Made by a program: the position numbers and the translations under genes. DNA of 64,000 nucleotides from Bifidobacterium aerophilum (GTDB lineage: Bacteria > Actinomycetota > Actinomycetes > Actinomycetales > Bifidobacteriaceae). The stretch is from contig NZ_WHZW01000011.1 of the NCBI RefSeq assembly GCF_010667685.1, positions 1-64,000 on the forward strand, given 5' to 3'. The notes below the pieces were generated by a model. It did not search any database and was not told where the DNA came from. It worked only from the letters and a program-made list of their open reading frames with translations. Positions within the stretch are counted from its first letter, which is position 1; the number at the start of each line of letters is the position of its first letter. This document shows positions 39,539-47,900 of the stretch, piece by piece.

Positions 39539-40975
39539 TCACTGATGCTCGCGGCAGGTCTGTCCGAGCCGGCGGGACAACGCGATCGGATCAAGCAGCG
39601 CGTCCAGCTGTTCGGCCGGCAGATCGGTGCGCTCCCCGGCGACCTCACGCACGCTGCGTCCGCTGACCGCCGCCTCCTTGGCGATGTCGGCCGCATGCTC
39701 ATATCCGATCGAATCGTTGAGCGTCGCCGCGATCGACGGCGAGTATTCGGCGTACCGGCGTCCCACCGCGGCATTGATGGTGATGCCGTCCACGCAGCGT
39801 TCGCGGAACATCGCCATCGCCCGTGTCAGCAGGTCGATGCCGCCGAGCAGCGCATGGATCATCACCGGATCGAACGCGTTCAGCTGCAACTGGCCTTCGG
39901 ATGCGGCCCATGTCACGGTCGTGTCCATGCCGAACACCATGAAGCAGCACTGGTCCACGCATTCGGGGATCACCGGGTTCACCTTGCCGGGCATGATGCT
40001 GCTGCCGGCCTGTCGCGCCGGCACGTTGAGATCGTTGAACCCGTCGTGCGGCCCGGAGTTGAGCAGGCGCAGGTCGTCGGCGGCCTTCTTGAGATGAATC
40101 GCGAGGTTTTTCACGGTCTGCGACACGGCGATGTACGCGCTCATGTCGGTCATCGCGGCGATCGGGTCGGGCGCGGCCGTGATCGGCAGCCCGGTGATGC
40201 GGGCCAGATGTTCGGTGGCCGCCTTGCGGAAGCGCAGATCGGCGCATATGCCGGTGCCGATGGCCGTCGCCCCGAGGTTGAGCGACATGAGCTGAGGCAC
40301 GACCCGTTCGAGCTCGCGCATGTCGGCTTTCATGAAGCTCGCGAACGCGTGGAACTCCTGGCCGTAGGTCATCGGCACGGCGTCCTGCAGCTGCGTGCGT
40401 CCGATCGTCACGTCGTTGATGTGCCGGTCCGCCAGATCGTGGAACGCTCGGGCGAGTTTCTTCGTCTCCTCGGCCAACGGGCCGAGCGCGTCGATCAGCG
40501 CGATCTTGCACGCGGCCGGATACGTGTCGTTCGTGGACTGTCCGTGGTTCACATCGTCGTTGGGGTGGATGTAGGCGTAGTCGCCACGGGCATGGCCGGC
40601 GATCTCGAGCGCGCGGTTGGCGATGACCTCGTTCATGTTCATGTTGGTCGAGGTGCCGGCACCGCCCTGCAGCACGTCGACGGGGAACTGGTCGGCGAGT
40701 TCGCCGCCCTCGATCTCGAGGCATGCGGCGATGATCGCCCGCGCCTTGTCATGGTCGATCAGCCCGAGCTCTTCGTTGGCCTCGGCGCAGGCGCGCTTGA
40801 CGGTGGCGTACGCCTTCACGAGCTGCGGATGCGCGGAGTCGGGGATGCCGGAGACGGTGAAGTTGCCGATCGCGCGTTGCGTGTGGATGCCCCAGTAGAC
40901 GTCCGCCGGCACCTCCATCGTGCCGATGCAGTCGTGTTCGAGGCGTGTCCGTCCGGTCGTGGCGTGCTCGCTCAT
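39539..40975 (-). CDS. aspA: Aspartate ammonia-lyase
   Basis: A 478-residue enzyme splitting L-aspartate to fumarate and ammonia. The fumarase/aspartase signature GSSIMPGKVNPVIPE carries the catalytic serine loop. Upstream are TSTNMNMNEVIANRALE and VNHGQSTNDTYPAA, which bind substrate. Class II fumarase is the main alternative; the NMNMNEVIANRA and NDDVNHGQSTND spellings favour aspartase. An AAAGGAG ribosome site lies before the ATG at 40975. It diverges from an MFS transporter gene across a 258-base gap holding two palindromes, so a shared regulator is possible. Confidence 0.9.
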   Translation of the reverse strand: MSEHATTGRTRLEHDCIGTMEVPADVYWGIHTQRAIGNFTVSGIPDSAHPQLVKAYATVKRACAEANEELGLIDHDKARAIIAACLEIEGGELADQFPVDVLQGGAGTSTNMNMNEVIANRALEIAGHARGDYAYIHPNDDVNHGQSTNDTYPAACKIALIDALGPLAEETKKLARAFHDLADRHINDVTIGRTQLQDAVPMTYGQEFHAFASFMKADMRELERVVPQLMSLNLGATAIGTGICADLRFRKAATEHLARITGLPITAAPDPIAAMTDMSAYIAVSQTVKNLAIHLKKAADDLRLLNSGPHDGFNDLNVPARQAGSSIMPGKVNPVIPECVDQCCFMVFGMDTTVTWAASEGQLQLNAFDPVMIHALLGGIDLLTRAMAMFRERCVDGITINAAVGRRYAEYSPSIAATLNDSIGYEHAADIAKEAAVSGRSVREVAGERTDLPAEQLDALLDPIALSRRLGQTCREHQ

Positions 40976-41133
40976 CGTATGCTCCTTTGTCGTTGGGCCT
41001 GTGGCCGTGTCGTCTGACCACCATCATGGCGTGTTTGCTTGCGACATGCCATCGTTCGCCGTGCGCGAATGGTCGTTGACGGGTCCGTCGGCACCGGGAG
41101 GGCGGCGTTGCGGGCGAGCGACACGCCAATAAA

Positions 41134-41145
41134 TACCGATTGGTA
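41134..41145. promoter_or_regulatory. Palindrome 1 in the aspA-MFS gap
   Basis: TACCGATTGGTA, an inverted repeat TACC-N4-GGTA in AT-rich DNA. It is a candidate operator. Confidence 0.4.
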
Positions 41146-41170
41146 ATTATCGAGATGTGTCGGTATGGTA

Positions 41171-41184
41171 TGTACGAACGTACA
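41171..41184. promoter_or_regulatory. Palindrome 2 in the aspA-MFS gap
   Basis: TGTACGAACGTACA, perfect 6-bp arms around AA, 50 bases before the MFS start codon. It is a candidate operator for a dimeric repressor. Confidence 0.45.
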
Positions 41185-41233
41185 TTAGTTGATTTCCGTC
41201 GGACGACGGGAACGCGATCGCAAAGGAGACGTC

Positions 41234-42415
41234 GTGGTCAATCTGCTGCTGGCCGTCATCTACGTCGCTTTCATCAGTCTCGGACTGCCCGATGCGCTGC
41301 TCGGCGCCGCATGGCCGACCATGAGTCAGGATCTGGGCGCGCCCGTCTCCTGGGCGGGCGGCATTTCCATGACGATAGCGGCGGGAACGATCGTCTCGGC
41401 GCTGCTGAGCGACCGCATGACATTGCGGTTCGGTGCCGGTCGCGTCACCGCGGCGTCGGTCGGCCTGACCGCGGCGGCTCTGTTCGGCTTCTCGGTCGCG
41501 CCGAACTATTGGACGCTGATCGCCCTGGCCGTCCCCTATGGCCTCGGGGCGGGCGGCGTGGACGCCGCGCTCAACAACTACGTCGCCATCCACTACGAAA
41601 GCAAGCACATGAGCTGGCTGCACTGCATGTGGGGCGTCGGCGCGTCCGTCGGGCCGTACATCATGGGCTTCGCGCTGTCCGGAGGCCAGGGCTGGTCATG
41701 GGGATACCGATACATCGCCATCCTGCAGGTAGTCCTGACCCTCGTCCTCGTGCTCAGTCTGCCGTTATGGAAGGGACGCGGGAATTCCGCTCCTTTCGCC
41801 GGCGAACCTGCGTCGGAGGGCGGGGCGGACCGCAAGCCTCTGGGCGTCCTGGGCGTGCTGGCCATTCGAGGCGCCAGGGAGATTCTCATCATGTTCTTCT
41901 GCTACTGCGCGATCGAGACGACCGCCGGCCTGTGGGCGAGCAGCTACATGGTCATGCATGACGGCGTTGACAGGACGACCGCCGCCAGCCTGGCCAGCCT
42001 GTTCTATCTCGGCATCACGGCCGGACGCGCGGCCAGCGGATTCATGACCATGAAATTCGACGACCCGACGATGATTCGCCTCGGGCAGGGCGTGCTTGCC
42101 GCCGGCGTGCTGCTGGTGCTGCTGCCATTGCCCGGATACGGCGCTACGGTGGCTGGGCTGCTGCTGATCGGACTGGGCTGCGCGCCGATCTACCCATGCA
42201 TCATCCACTCGACGCCGGCCTACTTCGGCGAGGGGAACTCGCAGGCGATCGTCGGCGTGCAGATGGCCAGCGCGTACGTGGGCTCGATGGCCATGCCCCC
42301 GGTATTCGGGCTGATCGCCCAATATGTGTCCATTTCCCTGTTTCCGGTCTACCTGATCGTCTTCCTCGTGCTCATGGTGGTCATGCACGAGGCCCTGCGA
42401 GCCAAGCGCGGCTGA
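41234..42415 (+). CDS. MFS transporter
   Basis: A 393-residue permease of the major facilitator superfamily with about twelve hydrophobic helices. The first begins right at the N-terminus (VNLLLAVIYVAFISLGLPDALLG) and the central loop lies near residues 180-210. The family pattern GLPDALLGAAWPTMSQDLG suggests a sugar- or fucose-permease-like subgroup (as in YdjE/FucP relatives), but no substrate can be read. The GTG at 41234 is chosen because AAAGGAG lies five bases upstream; the frame opens 15 codons earlier without a ribosome site. Two palindromes stand in its promoter region, suggesting regulated expression. Confidence 0.88.
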   Translation: MVNLLLAVIYVAFISLGLPDALLGAAWPTMSQDLGAPVSWAGGISMTIAAGTIVSALLSDRMTLRFGAGRVTAASVGLTAAALFGFSVAPNYWTLIALAVPYGLGAGGVDAALNNYVAIHYESKHMSWLHCMWGVGASVGPYIMGFALSGGQGWSWGYRYIAILQVVLTLVLVLSLPLWKGRGNSAPFAGEPASEGGADRKPLGVLGVLAIRGAREILIMFFCYCAIETTAGLWASSYMVMHDGVDRTTAASLASLFYLGITAGRAASGFMTMKFDDPTMIRLGQGVLAAGVLLVLLPLPGYGATVAGLLLIGLGCAPIYPCIIHSTPAYFGEGNSQAIVGVQMASAYVGSMAMPPVFGLIAQYVSISLFPVYLIVFLVLMVVMHEALRAKRG

Positions 42416-42478
42416 CGCGACCCGCATCGGGCCGCGCCGGGTTTCGCGGCGGTGCGGCCCGGTGCAACGGGTCGTCCG

Positions 42479-43915
42479 TCACATCAGCGGCGGAAAGCCA
42501 TGCGCCATATTGTACTGTTCGACGAACCTCGCCGGATCGCAATATCCCAATGCGACGTACCAGACCACGAACAGCGCGAAACACGTCGCGGCCAAGGGCA
42601 GTCGCGGCACTCGCATCCGCACCAGGCACAGCGCCAGCATCACCGCCAGCAGGCCGATGAACGCCAACGATGCGAACCGCAGCCACGTCAGCCCGTACGT
42701 GCCCACATACAATCCCAGCCGCATCGCCGCCGACGACAGCATCACGCCGGTCGCCGCGACCAGGCCGACCGGCATCGCCGTGATCACACGCGTACGTTTC
42801 GCATAGGTCAGCACGAAGCCGAACGCCGCCAAGTTCGTCGCCGCGACGAACAGCAGCTGAAAGAATCCGCTGCGCGCGTATTCGGCATACGTCAGGCCTC
42901 CCGGCAGTCCTTCGCCCGCGAACAGGAACGTGAACTGCACCGCGCAGAACACCGCGTACACGGCCAGTACCAAGCCCAGCACGATGGCCGTCACCAGCGT
43001 GTCCGGCGATGGCGAAACGGACTTGTCGTATAAAGCCGCCATCTCGCCGTCGGAGCGCTCCTGATTGTCCAGCAGGGAAAACAGGAACGGCATCGGCAGC
43101 AGCACCGCAAACGCATGCATGAGCAGCGATGCGATATCGAGGTCGCCGAACAGGCGTGAGATGCCATACGATACCACCATGTCGGCGCTTGCCAGCAACG
43201 CGACCAATACGGCCAGCAGCGGAACGGAGATCAGCAGCGCGACGCCTATGCGGCGCATGGTGGGGCGTTGGCTGCCGCTGGCCGCGGCGTGGGCCGTCGT
43301 CGATACGGCCCGGCCGAACCGTCCGAGCCCGGTGAACGGCTGGATGAGCCAACCGGTCAGCCAGCGCAGCATGATGCCGAGCGGATGGCGGGCGTCGTGG
43401 CGTCCGTTGGCCAGCTGCATATGCAGCATCAGCAGTGACGGAATGGCGCATAGGCCGGTGATGATTCCATACTCGGGGTCGTCCGAGAAGACGCCATGCT
43501 CTGACGCGATGAACCAGAAGGAGAGTGCCGCGATGGCGGCGGTGACGAGCCATGTCATCGGCCGATGCCGTACGGTTCGCCAGTGCAGCGCGTTGACGAT
43601 GGCGACGCAGGACAGCCAGAATGCCGCGAACGGCAGGCTCATCGTGCGGGAGGTCCCGTAGGCCGAGGACAGTCCGGCCAGTACCGTGCGGTCGAACAGC
43701 AGCGGGATGGCGAACGAAACTGCGAGCAGTTGGATGGTGCGCGGCCTGGGCGGCCGGGAAGGCGTCGTGGCTGGCCGCGTGTCGTGGGAGTCTGCGACGG
43801 CGCCGGCTTGTCGCGGCTCGGAGGTCTTTTCCGCTGGCGTGATGTCGGATCCGGGCCGGACCTCGGATGCGTCTCCGGGTTGGTTTTCGGCTGATTCGTG
43901 ATGCGAGGTGCTCAT
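42479..43915 (-). CDS. DUF4153/DUF4173 family membrane protein
   Basis: A 478-residue membrane protein with about 12 hydrophobic helices after a hydrophilic, Pro/Ser-rich 60-residue N-terminus. A central GFLF-type region (FAVLLPMPFLFSLLDNQERSDGEMAALYD, seen as its core LPMPFLFSLL) and a helix-rich C-terminal half match the DUF4153/DUF4173 layout. The family has no established function; members often sit beside regulators of the YozG type. That is the case here, with the DUF2975-YozG pair diverging from it. A TACGCT box 12 bases before the ATG at 43915 supports a leaderless start. The last codons read EQYNMAHGFPPLM. Confidence 0.8.
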   Translation of the reverse strand: MSTSHHESAENQPGDASEVRPGSDITPAEKTSEPRQAGAVADSHDTRPATTPSRPPRPRTIQLLAVSFAIPLLFDRTVLAGLSSAYGTSRTMSLPFAAFWLSCVAIVNALHWRTVRHRPMTWLVTAAIAALSFWFIASEHGVFSDDPEYGIITGLCAIPSLLMLHMQLANGRHDARHPLGIMLRWLTGWLIQPFTGLGRFGRAVSTTAHAAASGSQRPTMRRIGVALLISVPLLAVLVALLASADMVVSYGISRLFGDLDIASLLMHAFAVLLPMPFLFSLLDNQERSDGEMAALYDKSVSPSPDTLVTAIVLGLVLAVYAVFCAVQFTFLFAGEGLPGGLTYAEYARSGFFQLLFVAATNLAAFGFVLTYAKRTRVITAMPVGLVAATGVMLSSAAMRLGLYVGTYGLTWLRFASLAFIGLLAVMLALCLVRMRVPRLPLAATCFALFVVWYVALGYCDPARFVEQYNMAHGFPPLM

Positions 43916-43921
43916 GCCGCC

Positions 43922-43927
43922 AGCGTA
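43922..43927 (-). promoter_or_regulatory. -10 box of leaderless DUF4153 gene
   Basis: TACGCT on the minus strand, starting 12 bases before the ATG at 43915. Confidence 0.45.
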
Positions 43928-43981
43928 AGGCCGCACTGTGGGGCGGCGGCTGGGCGACCGATGGTTCTTCACCAAATTTGC

Positions 43982-44039
43982 ATATCGAAAAACGATATAT
44001 TACTATCGAATTGCGATTAGTGATAATCGATTGTCGATA
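43982..44039 (+). promoter_or_regulatory. Three phased operators before the DUF2975-YozG pair
   Basis: Three copies of a TATCG-N5-CGATA palindrome in an AT-rich patch: ATATCGAAAAACGATAT at 43982-43998, TATCGAATTGCGATTA at 44004-44019 and TAATCGATTGTCGATA at 44024-44039. Their centres (43990, 44011, 44032) are exactly 21 bp apart, two helical turns, so a bound regulator would line up on one face of the DNA. The likely binder is the YozG-type protein encoded two genes downstream in the same operon. Confidence 0.75.
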
Positions 44040-44069
44040 GTAATTGCCGCATGGAAAGGTGGTGTCGAC

Positions 44070-44669
44070 ATGGGGGACATCAGTCAGTTGCAAGGTCGCG
44101 CGACATCCGCAGTGCCGTCGATGGGCGGCGATGTCCGGACGTGGAGGGAATTTCATCCGAAGGCGATCGCCGCGCTCAAGGTGCTGATCGTGCTGTTCGA
44201 GCTGATCTGCCTGTGGGGGCAGGTCGCCGTCTATGTGGCGGCCGGCGACTTCGTGTCGTCGTACCCTGAATTCGCGACCGCGCGATGGCCGTACACCATG
44301 GCCGGGCTGCTTGGCATCGCGTGCTTCGAGGTCGCGTTGGTGCCGTTGTGGAACCTGCTGACCTTGGTGAAGCGGCGCGATGTGTTTTCCGGCAAGGCGA
44401 TCTTCTGGGACAACGTCATCATCGGGTGCGCCGGCGCCGAAGGGGCGCTGGTGCTGTTCGTGCTGCTGTATGGCTCGTTCGCCCACGGGACCTACCTTGA
44501 CGCGTATCGGGGCGTGACGCTGGACGTGGCGATGGGCGCGTTCGCATTGAGCCTGGCCTGCGCCGTCGCGCTGCTGCTCATCGTCGCGTTCGTCCTGCTC
44601 ATGCTCGTCATGCGATCGTTGCTCGCGGCCGCCATCGCCCAGCGCGACGAGCTCGAGGCGGTGATCTGA
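44070..44669 (+). CDS. DUF2975 family membrane protein
   Basis: A 199-residue protein with about four hydrophobic helices (roughly residues 31-54, 74-92, 107-128 and 152-182) and a hydrophilic 28-residue N-terminus, matching DUF2975. The family has no assigned activity but is nearly always encoded next to a small YozG-type regulator, as here. The frame is open from 43938, right across the operator patch; the GAAAGGTGG ribosome site before the ATG at 44070 shows the true start. The regulator's ATG follows its stop codon with no gap. Sensing of an envelope condition and release of the regulator is a plausible but unproved role. Confidence 0.85.
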   Translation: MGDISQLQGRATSAVPSMGGDVRTWREFHPKAIAALKVLIVLFELICLWGQVAVYVAAGDFVSSYPEFATARWPYTMAGLLGIACFEVALVPLWNLLTLVKRRDVFSGKAIFWDNVIIGCAGAEGALVLFVLLYGSFAHGTYLDAYRGVTLDVAMGAFALSLACAVALLLIVAFVLLMLVMRSLLAAAIAQRDELEAVI

Positions 44670-44897
44670 ATGACGATCCTCGTGAACCTCGACGTGATGC
44701 TCGCCAGACGCAAGATGAGCGTGGGCGAGCTCGCCGAGCGCATCGGCATCACGCCGGCCAACGTGTCCGTGCTCAAGAACGGTCGCGCCAAGGCCATTCG
44801 CTTCTCCACGCTCGACCGCATCTGCGAGGTGCTGGACTGCCAGCCCGGCGACGTGCTCGAATGGGTCGACGGAGACGGGGATGAGAGCGCCCTGTGA
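44670..44897 (+). CDS. YozG-like XRE-family transcription regulator
   Basis: A 75-residue protein that is little more than an XRE-type helix-turn-helix: VNLDVMLARRKMSVGELAERIGITPANVSVLKNGRAKAIRFSTLDRICEVLDCQPGDVLEW, of which RKMSVGELAERIGIT and LDRICEVLDCQPGD are the diagnostic ends. It starts directly after the stop codon of the DUF2975 gene, so translation is coupled. The three phased palindromes upstream of the operon are the natural place for it to bind and control its own synthesis and perhaps the divergent DUF4153 gene. No ligand-binding domain is present. Confidence 0.9.
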   Translation: MTILVNLDVMLARRKMSVGELAERIGITPANVSVLKNGRAKAIRFSTLDRICEVLDCQPGDVLEWVDGDGDESAL

Positions 44898-44935
44898 GAG
44901 ATGCCGCCGCGTGTCGCGTCGTCCGAGGCCGCGGG

Positions 44936-44941
44936 CATAAT
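44936..44941 (+). promoter_or_regulatory. -10 box of leaderless lhr promoter
   Basis: CATAAT starts 13 bases before the ATG at 44949, the same as before dtd. It overlaps the 5' side of a LexA-like site at 44941-44956 (TCGAACGCATGTACGA, one mismatch in the GTTC arm). Confidence 0.55.
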
Positions 44942-44948
44942 CGAACGC

Positions 44949-47900
44949 ATGTACGAATGTTTGGATCTGTTCTCGGAGCCCACCAGGGCATGGTTCAAAC
45001 ATGCGTTCGCAGAGCCGACCGATGCGCAGCAGACGGCATGGCCGGCCATCCGATCGGGCAAGAACGTGCTGGTCATCGCGCCCACCGGCTCGGGCAAGAC
45101 CCTATCCGCGTTCCTTTCGGCGATCGACCGGCTGATGGAAAGACAGACCTCACGTTCCACGCCCGAAACGGATCCCGCCGCCAAGTCCTCATCCGGCTCG
45201 TCGACGGTTGACCGCGACAAACGGCGGACCTCCCGCAAAGGCGTCACGGTGCTGTACGTCTCGCCGCTGAAGGCGCTCGCGGTCGATGTGGCCAAGAACC
45301 TGCAGGCGCCGCTCGACGGGATCGCCGCCCAATGCGAGGCGATGGGACTGCGCATGCCGAACATCACCGTGGCGGCTCGCAGCGGCGACACCACTCCGCA
45401 GGAGCGACGCGCCATCGCCGCCCACCCGCCGGACATCCTCGTCACCACGCCGGAATCCTTGTATCTGCTGCTCACCTCGAAGGCGCGTCGCATCCTGAAA
45501 ACGGTCGACACGGTGATCGTGGACGAGGTGCATGCGCTCGCCGGCACCAAACGAGGCGCGCATCTCGCGCTCAGTCTCGAACGGCTCGATTTGCTGACGG
45601 CAAGGCCGGCACAGAGGATCGGGCTGTCGGCCACCGTGAATCCTCCCCGGGAGGCGGCCCGTTTCCTCGGCGGCATTCAGCCGGTGACCATCGTCAATCC
45701 GGGGAACGACCCGGCGATGGATCTGCGTGTAATCGAACCGCTGCAGAGCATGCGCGACCTGCAATCCGCCAACGTGTCGTCCCGTGCGGGAGGCGTGGAA
45801 ACGCGGCCTGCAACGGCGCCTCGCATCTCCGGCGTAACGCCGGCCATGCAGCGTCTGGCCGAACGCCGAGGCCTTTCCGGCACGGCGCATGACGACGCGA
45901 CGTCGATGGGTACGTCAGACGGTCAGGCCATGGGACGTGATTCGGTCGACTTGACGGGGGCGGCGGGGGATCGGACATCCGGTTCCGTCTGGCCGGTCGT
46001 GGAACGCAGTATCCTTGACGAGATTCTCACGCATCACACCACGCTCGTGTTCGTCAACTCACGCGGACTGGCGGAACGGCTCACCGCACGGCTGAATGAT
46101 CGCTACGCCGACATGCGCGGCACCGGACGCGAGCTCGCCTCGCCGGAAGGTCGGGAAGGTTTCGCCAAGCATTACGACGCGGTGGTCGGATCCACCACCA
46201 TGCTCGTGCAGTCGCATGAACCGGGCGACGTGATCGCAATGGCCCATCACGGTTCCGTCTCCAAGGACCGTCGCAAGCAGATCGAGGAACAGCTCAAGCG
46301 CGGCCGGTTGCGTTGCGTGGTGGCCACCAGCAGTCTCGAACTCGGCATCGATATGGGATCGGTCGATCTGGTCATCCAGATAGCGCCGCCGTTGTCGGTC
46401 GCATCCGGCCTGCAACGTGTGGGCCGCGCCGACCACCGTGTCGGAGGCGTCTCGCATGCGTTGTTCTACCCGTTGACCCGCGAACAGATCATCGGCATGG
46501 CCGCCGGTATCGAAAGCATGAAAGCCGGCGCGCTCGAACCGCTGGCCATACCCCGCAATCCGCTCGATATCCTCGCCCAGCAGACCGTCGCCGCCGCGGC
46601 GATGGGCGATCTCAGACCGGACGAGTGGTATGAAACGGTGCGCAGGGCGGCGCCGTTCAACGAACTCACCCGTGACATGTTCGACGCGGTCATGGGCATG
46701 ATGACCGGAGCCTACAACAGCGAGGACTTCTCCGCATTCCGTCCGCCGCTGATGTGGAACCGCGAAGACGATATCATCTCCGCCCGTCCCGGCGCCCAAC
46801 GACTTGCCGTCACCAGCGGCGGCACCATTCCCGACCGCGGACTGTACACGGTCGTTCTCCCCGAGGCGGATGCCGGCAAAGGTCCGCGACGGGTCGGCGA
46901 ACTCGACGAGGAGATGGTCTACGAATCCCGCGTCGGCGACGTGATCACCCTCGGCACCTCCACCTGGCAGATCCAGGAGATCACCCGCGACCGGGTCGTC
47001 GTCATTCCCGCACCGGGGCGCACCGCGCGACTGCCGTTCTGGCACGGGGAAGGCAACGGACGCGACTACGGGTTCGGCAAAGCCAAAGGACGGTTCATCC
47101 GCGACATCCTGCGAGGATTGCCGGATGCGATGCCGACTCCGATACGTTCGGGCGATACAGGAGAAGACACGTCGACGGATGGCAGGCCGCACTTCGACAC
47201 AGGCACGGAACGGCGGCTGCGTGGAGATGGCCTCGACGATAACGCTGTCGACAATCTCGCCGCACTGCTCGCTGAACAACGGGCCGCGACCGGCACCATA
47301 CCCAGTGACCGCGATCTCGTCATCGAACGGTGCCCCGACGAAGAAGGCGACTGGCGCATCATCGTGCACTCGCCGTTCGGCCGGCGCGTGCACGAACCGT
47401 GGGCTATGGCCATCACCAACCGGTTGAAGCAACGATACGGATTCGACGGACAGGCATATGCGGCCGACGACGGCATCGTGATCCGTCTGCCCGACGGGGA
47501 GGGAACCATACCCGTTCAGGAGCTCGTCAGATTCGATCCCGACGAACTGCAACGCATCATCGAAACACAAGTAGGGGAGAGCGTGCTGTTCGCGGCACGG
47601 TTCCGCGAATGCGCGGCGAGATCGTTGTTCCTGCCACGCACCGAACCCGGCAAACGCGTACCGCTATGGCAACAGCGGCTGCGTGCCGCGCAGCTGCTCA
47701 ACGCCGCCAGAACGCGCCGGAATTTCCCATTGTTGCTCGAAACCGCCCGCGAATGCCTGCAGGATGTCTATGACCTGCCGGCATTGCGCGAGATCATGAC
47801 CGGTCTCAACGCCGGCATCATCACCCTGCACGTCGTGGACACGCAAACGCCGTCGCCGTTGGCGGAAAACCTGCTGTTCGGTTTCGTCGGCGCAGTCATG

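Noticed and set aside
43938-44069. Longer N-terminus for the DUF2975 protein
   Set aside because: This extension would be translated from the operator patch; a ribosome site at 44055-44063 marks the ATG at 44070.
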